From Rhynchosporium graminicola (Eukaryota > Ascomycota > Leotiomycetes > Helotiales > Ploettnerulaceae), in contig FJUW01000098.1 in the NCBI GenBank assembly GCA_900074885.1, forward strand, positions 1 through 63,801: a stretch of DNA of 63,801 nucleotides, in the 5' to 3' direction. Under the pieces are notes generated by a model that was given only the letters and a program-made list of their open reading frames with translations, searched no databases and was not told where the DNA came from. The translations under genes were made by a program, and so were the position numbers. Below are positions 23,395 through 32,995 of the stretch, piece after piece. Every line of letters begins with the position of its first letter. Position 1 is the stretch's first letter.

Positions 23395-25120
23395 GAGGGA
23401 GATGGACAATGGGGTGTCTCAGAATTGGGCATCTTTCCGCTGGGAGGTAGGCTTCGTCTATGGAACGAAATAACTTACCCATTCGCTTTGAGGACTTCTC
23501 GGAGAAGATCCGTATGTAGTAAGAATAAATGAACAATAGCTTTTCCTCGGGGCATTTAAGTAATTCAGGTTTCGATCGATCGAGTGAACATTACAGTGTT
23601 GTTGGGCGGAACACTTTTTGAGGACGAGACTTTTTGGGTAATTGCCAAACTCATATTCACGAAGGAGAATGTGGAGAAGGTCGATTAATGCCAATGAGGC
23701 GCTGATTTTGTTGCACACTCTATCACCTCATCATTCCCTCCACCATCCGACCGACTCAATATAGTACACACACTACCCTTACATTACCTTACCTTATAAG
23801 CACTGATTGATGCCACAATCGTCCTGAATCGATTCCAAGGGCTCACTTGAAGCTCTTTCACCCTGGCCATAGTTTACATGCTATCTCTGCTCTCGAAACT
23901 CTGTAGGGCCAAATGCGAAAGGTAACTCTCTCTTGTCCAAGAGTAATAACCCATCCGTAATGGTCAAGTCTCAAGAGCCATCCTTTAGTATTTCCTAGGT
24001 GCTAATGAATAACCTATATCGCAACGATGTTCCCAGTAAGTAGGCGATCTTAATACTTATCCACTAACTTCGACTTACTTAGAAAGCCAATATCTTGCAC
24101 GAACCGTGTCTGAGATGTGGCGTCTAGGAATGTACGGTGGAGCAGTAAGTCTACTGGTATTGAGTTTGATCTACCGCCTTTGATCGGGGTTACAAATCTT
24201 ATCGAGCTAATCCAAATAGCAAGATCTCCGCTTCGGCTTGCCCTGGAACGTTGGTGAGTAACTTGAGTCGGGATCAAGCGGTAACTTGGTATCGCAAAGT
24301 ACCTCGGGGGAGAACACACTTTCAAGATGCGGATACCTCGCCTAGGGAATTTTGCGCAGATATGTATAAACCTTGCTTCGAGACATCCTGCTACAAATTG
24401 GACCCACCACTTTAAGTACCGAATATCGCCTCCATTGGACTTCTTAGAACTACTTGCGCGACAAGGCACGTCTTTCTAGAAGTGTGAAACTTCCCTTTTA
24501 AGCAGGCTGTAGGAGCTATTACACTCGGTCTCAGCTCAGGTGCGGAACCATTGGGACTAAGCGCTCCCGCAAGGCAGGAAGTGTCGTGTCTGCCTTTCTA
24601 AGGCTGTGGCAGGTAGTTGCTGTGCATTGGGAGCCTGACCATACAATCATCGGCTGAAGTTATGCTTCGCTCGTCCATGAGAATCGGACAGCCTATTCTT
24701 GGAAATTTAAGCGCTCTCGCTAATTAATTGAACGGGGAGATACTAGATGCAGCTACTGTTAGCCAGAGGTAAGTGTAACTCCGTTAGAAGATCAAACACT
24801 TTCTACCAACGGCGATTCACCCGTCCCTAAAGACATAAGCTTTACTGGAACCTTTAAGGCCGCCCAGGTCGTTAGCTTATACCTGCCGGCGCTCTTGGCC
24901 AGTGGGCCTACCAACAGGGTGGCTCCTGCCGCCTGATACAGCGGTTATATTAAATGGTACTCACATGCCAATACAACACCCAGCTTATGTAGAAATAATC
25001 TCTGCAACTCTCGAGGTTAATGAGTGGCGAGAGAATTGAAACTCAACACAAAGAGTATCGTCACTGTCTTGCAGATTGATTTTACCTTCAACTATCAGCG
25101 AATCCTCAACGAAGGCCGTC
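23395..25120. other. intergenic, no gene recognised
   Basis: Mixed sequence. The segment 24050-24960 is more GC-rich and contains a 139-codon minus-strand frame (24050-24469) without recognisable features. I saw no tRNA, repeat or transposon end, and could not identify any fragment with confidence. Confidence 0.4.
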
Positions 25121-25819
25121 ATGTCATCTCCCAAGAAAAAGCTCTTGCAAGCCAGAGACTTTGAAAGAGGTAGTAATTTGGTGCATGACTGATGTTGAGT
25201 AGCTTTAGCTCGTCTTGACCACGAAATGGAAAAAAAAGATTTCCTCGCTGCATTCGCCCCAATCAACGTCGTTACCGTCGGCGGGTACCTCGCGGTGACC
25301 TATTTCGGGAATCGCGAAGCTACAGGAGATCTTGACTACATGATCGAACCTCAGTGGGCCAACGATGATGAGATAAAGTCGCCGCTCAAAGAGGCTATAA
25401 TTTTGGTGGCAGAGGAGGAGAAATTCGAGTACGACTGGATGAATGATGATTTGGCAATCTGGGCGACCGCAGAAGCTTCCAAATCACTATTCGAACGAGC
25501 TTACGAACAAAATATTCTCCTGTTCGACGGACAATGCCTTAAAGTCTGGGCTGCGCCACTCGAATGGGCGCTGGAGCGAAAGCTTAGAAGAATCGCTTTT
25601 GCGGAACGTGGTGATAAGACTGTTGATTTGGACGATGCTCTGACCCTTTTCAAGTACTTTAGAGATTCGAAGAAGGGACCCTTGGACATGGAATACTTTC
25701 GAAATCTCAACATGAACGGATTCGACTTGAACCCAAGGGTTAAGGATATGGAGAAGGTCGCAGCAGAGTATCGCCAGCTCTACGGAGAGGATTTGTTCTC
25801 CGCTTCAGCAGCGGCCTAG
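25121..25819 (+). CDS. nucleotidyltransferase-fold protein (fungal family), probable very short first intron
   Basis: The main frame 25226-25819 encodes 197 residues. Counting from that Met, it has Gly-Gly at 19-20 (VTVGGYLAV) and Asp-Leu-Asp at 35-37 (REATGDLDYMI), the glycine pair and acidic pair that mark the nucleotidyltransferase (pol beta-like) fold, including the AbiEii-like group. C-terminal helices (ALERKLRRIA, DLDDALTLFKYF) fit. Upstream, an ATG at 25121 gives MSSPKKKLLQARDFER and joins in frame if an intron from 25170 (GTAGTA) to 25202 or 25208 is removed. The joined sequence DFER-A(LA)RLDHEMEKKDF looks natural. The intron would be only 33 or 39 bases with a CTGAT branch site, unusually short, so the alternative is translation from 25226. 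Substrate unknown. Confidence 0.65.
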
Positions 25820-26432
25820 ACAAGCACCAACACCTCCACCACTAGGATGAATCGGTCAGCCGTAGAAACGAATGCCAGTAGCCTCCCAAACAACGCCGTG
25901 GTGTTTGAGTTAGAAATGGACGGCGGCGGCACATTTTACATCAATTTTAAACACAATGAGATAAGGTATAGGGTACTACTACATGCAGACTGGATTCTGG
26001 CTTCGACAACCTTCGCTGACGGGACCTATCCATGTTACTTCTACACCGGGAAGAAGTCTGGATAGTACTACTTACTGGCTTTGGTCACTGGAGCTGAACA
26101 AGGTCAAGGTCTATTAGTGAGAGGGAAAGAGGAAGCAAAGAGAGAGGGAAATTAGATTAGTAATTGTGAATTCTAATTCATAGCAAACAAGGTCTGACTA
26201 TCATTATGCTCGTGTGACTATGTGAATGACTATGACAATGACACCCTTTCTATTACTATGATTCAAATGCTGTCTGTCAGCACTCGAATGCGTCCCCGAC
26301 AATGCCTCGACGTCGAGAATAATGTAATATAAGTACTATGGAATGTATCTTCTGGTTCTGCCGAAGGCGGTGGGTGACTTAGCGCTGAGACCATGGGCGT
26401 GAGACATTTCGAACTTCACGAGAGTCCCTCCA
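25820..26432. other. intergenic between nucleotidyltransferase-like gene and piggyBac element
   Basis: Contains a 72-codon frame at 25847-26065 starting 27 bases after the previous stop, without recognisable features, and a purine-rich stretch (about 26118-26155). Ends at the left inverted repeat of the transposon. Confidence 0.4.
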
Positions 26433-26462
26433 TTATCCGCTGCGCTGCGGCCAGGGTTGCAC
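26433..26462 (+). repeat. left terminal inverted repeat of the piggyBac-type element
   Basis: Starts ttatccgctgcgctgcgg and ends ggttgcac; reverse complement of 28436-28465 with one mismatch. Confidence 0.85.
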
Positions 26463-26566
26463 TTTTCGGGCCGGAATAACCAGTTAATCCGGAGGAACGC
26501 CAAAATCGCGATGATCTGTAAATATGTAAACAATATCAATTACCCTACTATATACTACTTGCTATC

Positions 26567-28358
26567 ATGCCTGAGAACACAGTTGCTGATTCTACGGATC
26601 CTGGTACACGTAGACCGAATGCTCCTCCACTTGAAAAGGCTGGTGTAGCTTTTCTACCGATGAAATTACTACCTTTTGATCCGATTATCACACTTCCTGA
26701 TCACGTTGCCCCTGATGTCCCAATCGACCTTTTCACACTCTATTATACCCCTGAAATCATCGAGGGCATAGTTAAACATACGAATAATTATGCCCGGGCA
26801 CCGAAAAACCCTGCATCGAAAAGGTCACGATGTCTTGACTGGAGCCCAACATGTAGTGCCGAGATCTACATATACCTCGCCATACGAATTTATATGACAA
26901 TCCATGTTGAAAACGAGATATCAGACTATTGGTGCACTAAGGGCATGTCACCTGTACATCCTATTTCAAAGAAAATGGCTAGGGATCGATTCCAGGAGCT
27001 ACATATGAGGTTTCGGCTCGAGGGCCTAGATGCTGAAGGACCATATGAGCGGGTGAGTATTTCAGTCTCTTGCCTCTTGAACATCTTAGCTCATTAAAGA
27101 CTAGGTCTCTGCATTATCAGCACATATCCAAGCAGTGAATTTGAGTGTGTGGACTCCTGGCCGAGATGTCGCTGTGGACGAAATGATGATTCGCTATGAA
27201 GGCCGGGCAAAGGAAGCAACTACGATTCCAGGGAAGCCTACCCCTACAGGATTTAAGGTGTGGGGAGTCGCTCAGCAAGGCTTCTTACTTGCTTGGAACT
27301 GGCATCGCCCTGGTAAGGATTTTGGCCCAGTTGGAGTGTTTACACCACGAGAGCTAGGAGCTACGAAGAGCGGAAGAGGAGGCAACAAAACCCAGGCGGT
27401 CGTTTTGAGCTTACTAGACCGATTACTACTACCTACTGAAGGCTTCGGCTATCACGTGTTTCTCGATAATCTCTTCATGTCGACGAAATTCGCACTCTAC
27501 GCTCGAACACGTAGTTTTGGAGTCACGGGAACATGTCGAACAAATGCGGGTGTGCTGAAAGACTTACTAGCTCTGAAGAAGCACGACGACGAAGACGTTA
27601 TACCATGGGGAACAGTCTATTGTTATACTACAACTGATGGTCTGGTGTCTCAAGTTAGGTGGAAAGATCAAGCCTTCGTTATTATGATGAGTACCTTATT
27701 TTCAGGCCGTGAGGCAAAGACTAAGAGACTTCGGAAGAGACCAAAGGAGACTAGCTCAAAGGCAAAGACTTCGAGAGTTCCTTTCAAAGGTCAACCTGAG
27801 GTATGGTTATATATACCTATAATCGCAGACTGTTACAACTACGGCATGGGAGGCGTAGACGAGTTTGATCACCTGATAGCTCAGAACGCGGGATTACGGC
27901 ATGTCGAAAGAGGTGGCCATCAAGCTATTGAACATTGGGAACTAAGGACGGTGCTTAGTAATTGCTATGTGCTGGCCTCAAGAAGTAATGTCCCTTTGCC
28001 TCGGCGACCGATTAACTTCAGAAGCTAGAAGGACTTCAGAGATCAGCTGATTCTATCACTCTTATCTATAGGTGAGAGCTACACCTCGAGTAAGAAGAGA
28101 GTGTCGATAATAGAGCCTGAGGCTTATACTATCGATATTACGTCTCATAAGCACGTGAAGCTACCGAAGAGAGGTAGATGTGTTGCGTGTAAAGGAGGAA
28201 GGTTCAATGATCGGCCGAAAAAGAGGGTTGCACTCGGTGAAATTGCGGCAAACAAGGGCCGTCCTTCAAGTAATCATCAGTCGTTCTACGGGTGCGATAT
28301 CTGTAATATTCATTTGTGTAAGATAGGCCCTTGTTTTGATATATTTCATGAAAATTGA
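26567..28358 (+). pseudogene. piggyBac-like transposase, intact triad but one internal stop
   Basis: Exon 1 is 26567-27052 and exon 2 starts at 27105 after a 52-bp GTGAGT...CTAG intron; the joined text reads PYERVSALSAHIQAVNLSVW. The catalytic aspartates of piggyBac are present: Asp187 (VAVDEMMIRYEGR), Asp283 (VFLDNLFMS), Asp414 and Asp417 (GGVDEFDHL). A TAG at 28026-28028 interrupts the frame; the same frame continues to 28358. The continuation holds a cysteine-rich C-terminal domain (RCVACKGG, then GCDICNIHLCKIGPCF) like the ring-type zinc domain that binds the transposon ends. CAG-to-TAG would explain the stop. The enzyme cuts and pastes its own element; this copy would make a protein lacking the zinc domain unless the stop is read through. 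Confidence 0.82.
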
Positions 28359-28435
28359 CCAGTTTTCGGTCTTATCGAAGAAAATCTGCTCCTCTCATTG
28401 GCGAGAATTAAGCGAGCTTGGCAGTGCACGGTCCA

Positions 28436-28465
28436 GTGCAACTCTGGCCGCAGCGCAGCGGATAA
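28436..28465 (-). repeat. right terminal inverted repeat of the piggyBac-type element
   Basis: Starts gtgcaactctggccg and ends cagcggataa. One difference (a for g) from the left copy in inverted orientation. Confidence 0.85.
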
Positions 28466-28503
28466 GTATTCATTTCTCCCTCAGTCCAGTGGCACCTTAC
28501 GCG

Positions 28504-28552
28504 ACAACAATAACAATAACAATAACAATAACAATAACAAGAACAACAACAA
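28504..28552 (+). repeat. AACAAT microsatellite
   Basis: Run of (aacaat)n followed by aacaacaac, immediately before the ATG of the next gene remnant (28555). It probably belongs to that gene's 5' leader. Confidence 0.85.
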
Positions 28553-28554
28553 TC

Positions 28555-30254
28555 ATGCCGCTGCCAGATCAGCCGAGGATCAAAATCACCTGGTGGATGC
28601 GGCTGCGCTCCAAACTTCGATATCTTCATTCGCCCTTGCGCTTGCGAGGCAGCATCCGCCGACTCCGGCACGATCATAACAACCCATACTACGCACTGAT
28701 GATGTTGTTTATTGGTCACCTGCAAGTGCCTTCGAGAAACTGGACGTATAACTTTCCTCCGCCAGCACTGCTTGCCCCGAAAGATATTGCCGGAAATGAG
28801 GCTCTCTTTGATCATCATCATCCTTTTATCTTTAACTTGAGATACATTCCCATCTGGACGATACGCGATACGCCTTTGCATGCTATCTATCGACTATATG
28901 AGATATATATGACACGCGAATTCGTCCTAGTTCGTCTAGAATGCGAGTATATGTGGCGCCAGCTAGGTCCAAAATGGTCTCTGTATTCCATACCAGATCC
29001 TTGTGATCCAGATCCTGTTCGATACGCTATGCTTGCATCTATCGTCGAGGAACTCGTCAGAGCCTTCAATTTCCGCCTTCAACATGGACAGAGGAGAAAC
29101 GGGAGGAACGTTCGCAGGAGTATTGCGAACCCTTGGCCAGAATATGAACCGGAGGTCACACCAACATGGACAGCACATGTCCGTCCGATTCAAAGCGATG
29201 ATCTTCGCGAACTCCCTCCGGATATGGTACAGGATGGTAAACTCGTTCTCGCGGATGGCGGCTGTGAGAATTTCAATCGCCGAAATTTTGACGCTCCGAC
29301 TCGTTATTTGTATACAACATAGTTCTAGATTGACTCAGCGGCTGTACATCCGGAGACGATATTGTTTGAGAAGAGGATTGAGGATGCATTTTATCCTGAG
29401 AAATTCGCGAGGTTTGCAGTCGACGCACCATTCCTGCTTTGGTCGATCCTGGCAGATCCTAAGGGTGCTCGCTGGTTTCTGAGTGCACTACTGGGTTGTA
29501 AAGCTTCAAAACAGGTCGTCAGGCTGGCTCCAGTGATACATATTATCTGCTTCTTGGGCCTGTATACCTGTCAAAAAAAGTTTCCATCAGCTTCCTCATC
29601 TCAGGCGTCATCTCCAGCTCACCCAACATGTCCTTGCTCGCCCTCCCCCCCGGTGGAATGCTCCTCTGGATTCACCTAGGATTCCTTCGTCAAGTCAACC
29701 TCTACGTCGACATTGAGTTGGATACACGTCTTTTCCACGAGACTCATACTGCCATCGCTCGCTTTGCTCTCCTCCTCGGTGGAGTATGCTATGTCAGCAA
29801 GTCGTGCGAAGAATTTCGTTACCACGAGCCCGGTTTCCTCTCCGCTCACGACAGATCGCCGCCGTGATATTGGGGATACGTCTGGCTCAACATTTCCACC
29901 TGGTATTTCGAAAACGTTCGGACAGTGGATTTCTGTCATGCTACCTTTTAGCAAAAGGATCTGGGGCTCGGTGGGCTTCGAATGGTCTTAGCGTTGGGTG
30001 ATGTGTCGGATTATGGAGGCGCCAATAACGATCTTGTCGGGTTTCTGATTTATTGTTGTTCACAGATAAGCATGGTACTCATGTCGTGATAAGCTCAGAA
30101 GATGCATGGAGTCGTCGATGGGTAGTTATTGCCATGGTTCGCGAGCAAGTATGGAGTGGAATTCGGAGCTTCGTTTATTGCCTTGGTGAGGGATACGATG
30201 GTTTTGTCAGTGGATTTCTATGAGGATCATGCCAGCCAGGCTAAGGAAATTTAA
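28555..30254 (+). pseudogene. decayed gene of unknown function with C-to-T type stop codons
   Basis: An ATG at 28555 opens 255 codons (MPLPDQPRIKITWWMRLRSK...) up to a stop at 29320. A possible intron 29227-29331 (GTACAG...CTAG, 105 bp) would join DDLRELPPDM to IDSAAVHPETILFEKR, then YPEKFARFAVDAPFLLWSIL. A further exon from about 29595 reads MSLLALPPGGMLLWIHLGF and continues in one frame (YVWLNISTWYFENVRTVDFC; MVLALGDVSDYGGANNDLVG; GVEFGASFIALVRDTM) to about 30254. That last frame is broken by TGA at 29865, TAG near 29949, adjacent TGA-TAA near 30087 and TAG near 30120, without length changes. Each stop can come from CGA, CAG or CAA by C-to-T. The protein looks like a conserved soluble fungal protein; I do not know its function. 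The piggyBac element ends 89 bases upstream. Confidence 0.65.
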
Positions 30255-31259
30255 ATGGTCAGCCGTATTGCATTCAGACTATTGCAACGCGGACTTGCGC
30301 TTATATTGTTCGGCTGAATAGGTAGCCTTTCCGTCGAATTTACTTTCTAGGCGCTAGTAGAATGAGGTAAAAGTGTAGTTGGTGCTACGAGTTTGGTTAG
30401 TCAAGAATTAGCACTTTACCCAACATTTTTTTGTCGCTTTTCTAGGTTTTCGAATGCCGACGTTGAGAGAGTTGAAATGATTTAAAACCAATAGAATAAA
30501 CGTGACCTAGGATGGAATCGACCGATCCTGAGAAGTTAATCAATCCTTATAAAATTTAAAGTCAGAGTGAAACTTGCGATTCGATATGATTCTTGAACGC
30601 TTTTATTCTACAGTACATGATTTAATGTACAATAAATACGATTGTAGTGAACGTACATCATACAGCCATTGTGGAGGCGGATTATCATTCTCGCTCTTCA
30701 TAAGCCACCTTTGACCACTACCGCTACTCTACGTTTGCGTCTAAACACCCTTTCAAAATACCCAGTCAGGTTCAAACCCACGGAGAAAGCGAGTGGGTAC
30801 TCGGAGATCATATTGATTCCCTGTTGTAACTAAGGTCGCGTGTTGATGTGATAAGAATATTCCACTACCTCCTAGAGTCAGTGACGCTCTCAGGTGGAAA
30901 AACCCCTTGGAAAACCAACAATACATGAACAGTAAGTAGCCTTCTTTGGTGTCTATTTGAATCATGCATCTGAGGACTTATTGTAGAACATCCAGATTTC
31001 GGAGGACAAATTTCCCGTCCAGATGCCTTCAGTGATCCATTTGACATGATCGTCGCCCATGAGCGGATTATTTGTGAGATATTGTGTAGAATAATTCCTT
31101 GATGATCTTGCGTTCGAATAATCAAACAAATGATATCCAGCTGGGTACAAAAGATCAAACAGAATGCACTCCCCTCACAAAAGGTACCCAAGTACTCTAC
31201 CCAAGACTCATACTTTCATGTACAGTATCCCCAAGCCAAATTCAACATCGATTCACCAC
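30255..31259. other. intergenic; possible extra exon of the 2EXR gene
   Basis: No complete gene. On the minus strand, 30962-31150 holds a natural-looking frame (HLFDYSNARSSRNYSTQYLT, then KWITEGIWTGNLSSEIWMFY) ending in a stop. It may be a terminal exon of the 2EXR gene at 31260-32231, which has a GTAAGT donor just before its stop, or part of a lost gene. A phase-compatible acceptor was not found. The rest (30255-30750) is AT-rich and featureless. Confidence 0.4.
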
Positions 31260-32231
31260 TCACGAACTTACCCCTGACATCCCAGTCCCTGGTACTCCAG
31301 TGACCAGCTTCACAAATCTAATAACCGGTCTTTTAAACTCTTCCTTTGCCGTCTGCTTCATCCCCACAAGTTCTGCCTTCCTCACATCCCTGAAGTCATC
31401 AAAATCATCAGAATCATCAGAATCATCATCCTCCTCTACCCTTCTCACACCCTCAATGACATCAAAGAGCTCCATCAAAAGCACCTTCACATCTCTCACT
31501 CTCTCAAGCTCTTCATTCTTCTTCTTGATCTCCTCCCGAGATTCACTCTCGTCCTCTTCTCTGATAGCTAACGGCTCGAAACGCAACTCTCTTTTCCCTA
31601 CCCCACTCCGCCAAAGTTGATCCAGATGGTCACTTCGTCTCCAGATCTCGTCTTCCGAAGAACTAGAGCTGAAAGAGTCATACAAAAGGACTTCCGACAC
31701 CCCATTTAACGCCCAATCGTGCATCCGGCAGTAATCCTTCAGGTTCTGTTTCCAAAAACTCCCGGACACATCGAGCGCCACGCATGTCGCCCGTCCCTGA
31801 ACCCGCGAAGTGAAATCCCTGAACGATTCGATATTCCAGAATCCGCGCGGGACGAGGATGTCGACGGCGAAGTTTATCCAGATATCTGCCGTGGAGGAGA
31901 TTTCGACATCTTCGCGACGGTATAGGTCAGTTGACCAGGCTCCGGCGCTTGAGATTGTCATCTCACAGACAAATTCTTCCGAGTAGCATTGTAGGCATTC
32001 GCTCCGCGCAGCCCTCGATACCGATAGTAAGACGGGAGGAGTTCGGGATGTGGGACAGAGATTCGAAGCGTAATGCTGGACGTAGAAGTCCTGGTCCCCT
32101 ATTTTGCGCTTTTGGAAGTCCGACCATATATCTAAGACCTGGGGCGAGGAGTTGCTTGCTGTACGGAAGATCTTGAGTTGGAGTTCGACAGGGAGGGAAG
32201 GGAATCTGGTAAAGGCTGTTAAGTCTGTCAT
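31260..32231 (-). CDS. 2EXR-domain fungal protein
   Basis: Single frame of 323 residues on the minus strand. It starts with the 2EXR signature near residues 7-25 (FTRFPSLPVELQLKIFRTA), followed by QVLDIW and, at about 65-80, PPVLLSVSRAARSECLQCYS. This family is widespread and expanded in filamentous ascomycetes and is of unknown biochemical role; it resembles F-box-like N-terminal helices. The C-terminal third has a charged Glu/Lys helix (about 230-250) and an acidic run of Asp/Ser from a GAT/TCA repeat (plus-strand 31397-31433). Near the end, GMSG is followed by GTAAGT, a good donor site, so the true C-terminus may lie in another exon to the left (see 30962-31150). No signal peptide or membrane segment. 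Confidence 0.78.
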   Translation of the reverse strand: MTDLTAFTRFPSLPVELQLKIFRTASNSSPQVLDIWSDFQKRKIGDQDFYVQHYASNLCPTSRTPPVLLSVSRAARSECLQCYSEEFVCEMTISSAGAWSTDLYRREDVEISSTADIWINFAVDILVPRGFWNIESFRDFTSRVQGRATCVALDVSGSFWKQNLKDYCRMHDWALNGVSEVLLYDSFSSSSSEDEIWRRSDHLDQLWRSGVGKRELRFEPLAIREEDESESREEIKKKNEELERVRDVKVLLMELFDVIEGVRRVEEDDDSDDSDDFDDFRDVRKAELVGMKQTAKEEFKRPVIRFVKLVTGVPGTGMSGVSS

Positions 32232-32908
32232 ACTGATTCAGGTTGTGGTGTCGTGCTTATGGTCTTGGTTGTAGAGAGAAGTGCGCCTTTAGGGTGAACC
32301 AATCTCGGGCGATAGTGGGCTATCACGTGCTAAGAGGACTAAGGAGATAATGACTATAACCAATAGATTGAATTATCAATATTGATATTCAAAATTGCGC
32401 ACACCATGTTATGAGTGTAGTTTGGATGGCACGACGCAGAGTGACTGAGTGATGATACAGTGTATTGCCCTGTGAAATTGTGTACTTGACCTGATTAGGA
32501 AAAGCGAATACAATTATCATGACGTTAATGTCACTTTAGACGGATGATTCATGTCATTATTGCGGCATGGCTACAGATTTTATATGTTCTTAATTTGTAG
32601 ATTTATCATGATTTGCATAGCACCCTTTTGGACTTTGCGACGTGCTCCTTGAACCCCGCTGCAAACAGCTTCCTGAGAGAAAACAGGAAGGGACTAACTA
32701 ACTCAAAAGAGAGGAGGAATGGAAAAATATAATAACAGAGAGATTCTCAAGCTGATAATCTTAAGATCTGTAAATAGATAGGATGTATTTTCTTTTCTAG
32801 TCGGGAAAGAGGAGGCGACTTCAAGTTCGCTTAACGCGGAATTGAAAGAATGATTAGCTAGTGATTGAGAACCTCGGCGGCGATGAAGAAAAATCTAAAA
32901 AAGATTCT
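32232..32908. other. intergenic, nothing recognised
   Basis: Promoter side of the 2EXR gene, then AT-rich sequence. Directly left of the tRNA gene, 32897-32902 is an A run that reads as the T-run RNA polymerase III terminator on the minus strand. Confidence 0.5.
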
Positions 32909-32995
32909 TCTCTCAGGCGCGAGTCGAACGCGCGACATTCGGATGAGCTGAGAACATTACAGTCCGACGCCATAAACCAACTAGACGACCGAGAG
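32909..32995 (-). tRNA. tRNA-Tyr (GUA) with a 12-base intron
   Basis: On the minus strand the acceptor arm CTCTCGG pairs with CTGAGAG (one G-T pair). The D arm is GTC-TAGTTGGTTTAT-GGC, the B-box/T arm contains GCGTTCGACTCGC, and the anticodon stem TCGGA/TCCGA holds the loop CTGTAA...A. The anticodon is GTA, tyrosine. An intron of 12 bases (TGTTCTCAGCTC) lies one base 3' of the anticodon, the normal position. Nuclear tRNA-Tyr genes in fungi usually carry an intron, which supports the call. A T-run terminator follows. Confidence 0.93.

Larger units (their letters stand above)
26433..28465 (+). mobile_element. piggyBac-type DNA transposon with 30-bp terminal inverted repeats
   Basis: About 2.03 kb, bounded by inverted repeats 26433-26462 and 28436-28465 that match at 29 of 30 positions. 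It encodes one transposase of the piggyBac (PGBD/DDE_Tnp_1_7) family. The composition is normal, not RIPed, unlike the other elements in the window. No TTAA direct repeat, the usual piggyBac target, is visible directly outside the repeats (left flank ends ctcca, right flank starts gtatt). Confidence 0.82.

Noticed and set aside
24050..24469. 139-codon minus-strand frame in a GC-richer stretch
   Set aside because: No family-like pattern, signal peptide or splice sites.
25847..26065. 72-codon frame 27 bases after the nucleotidyltransferase-like gene
   Set aside because: Probably the 3' untranslated region of that gene; nothing recognisable in the peptide.
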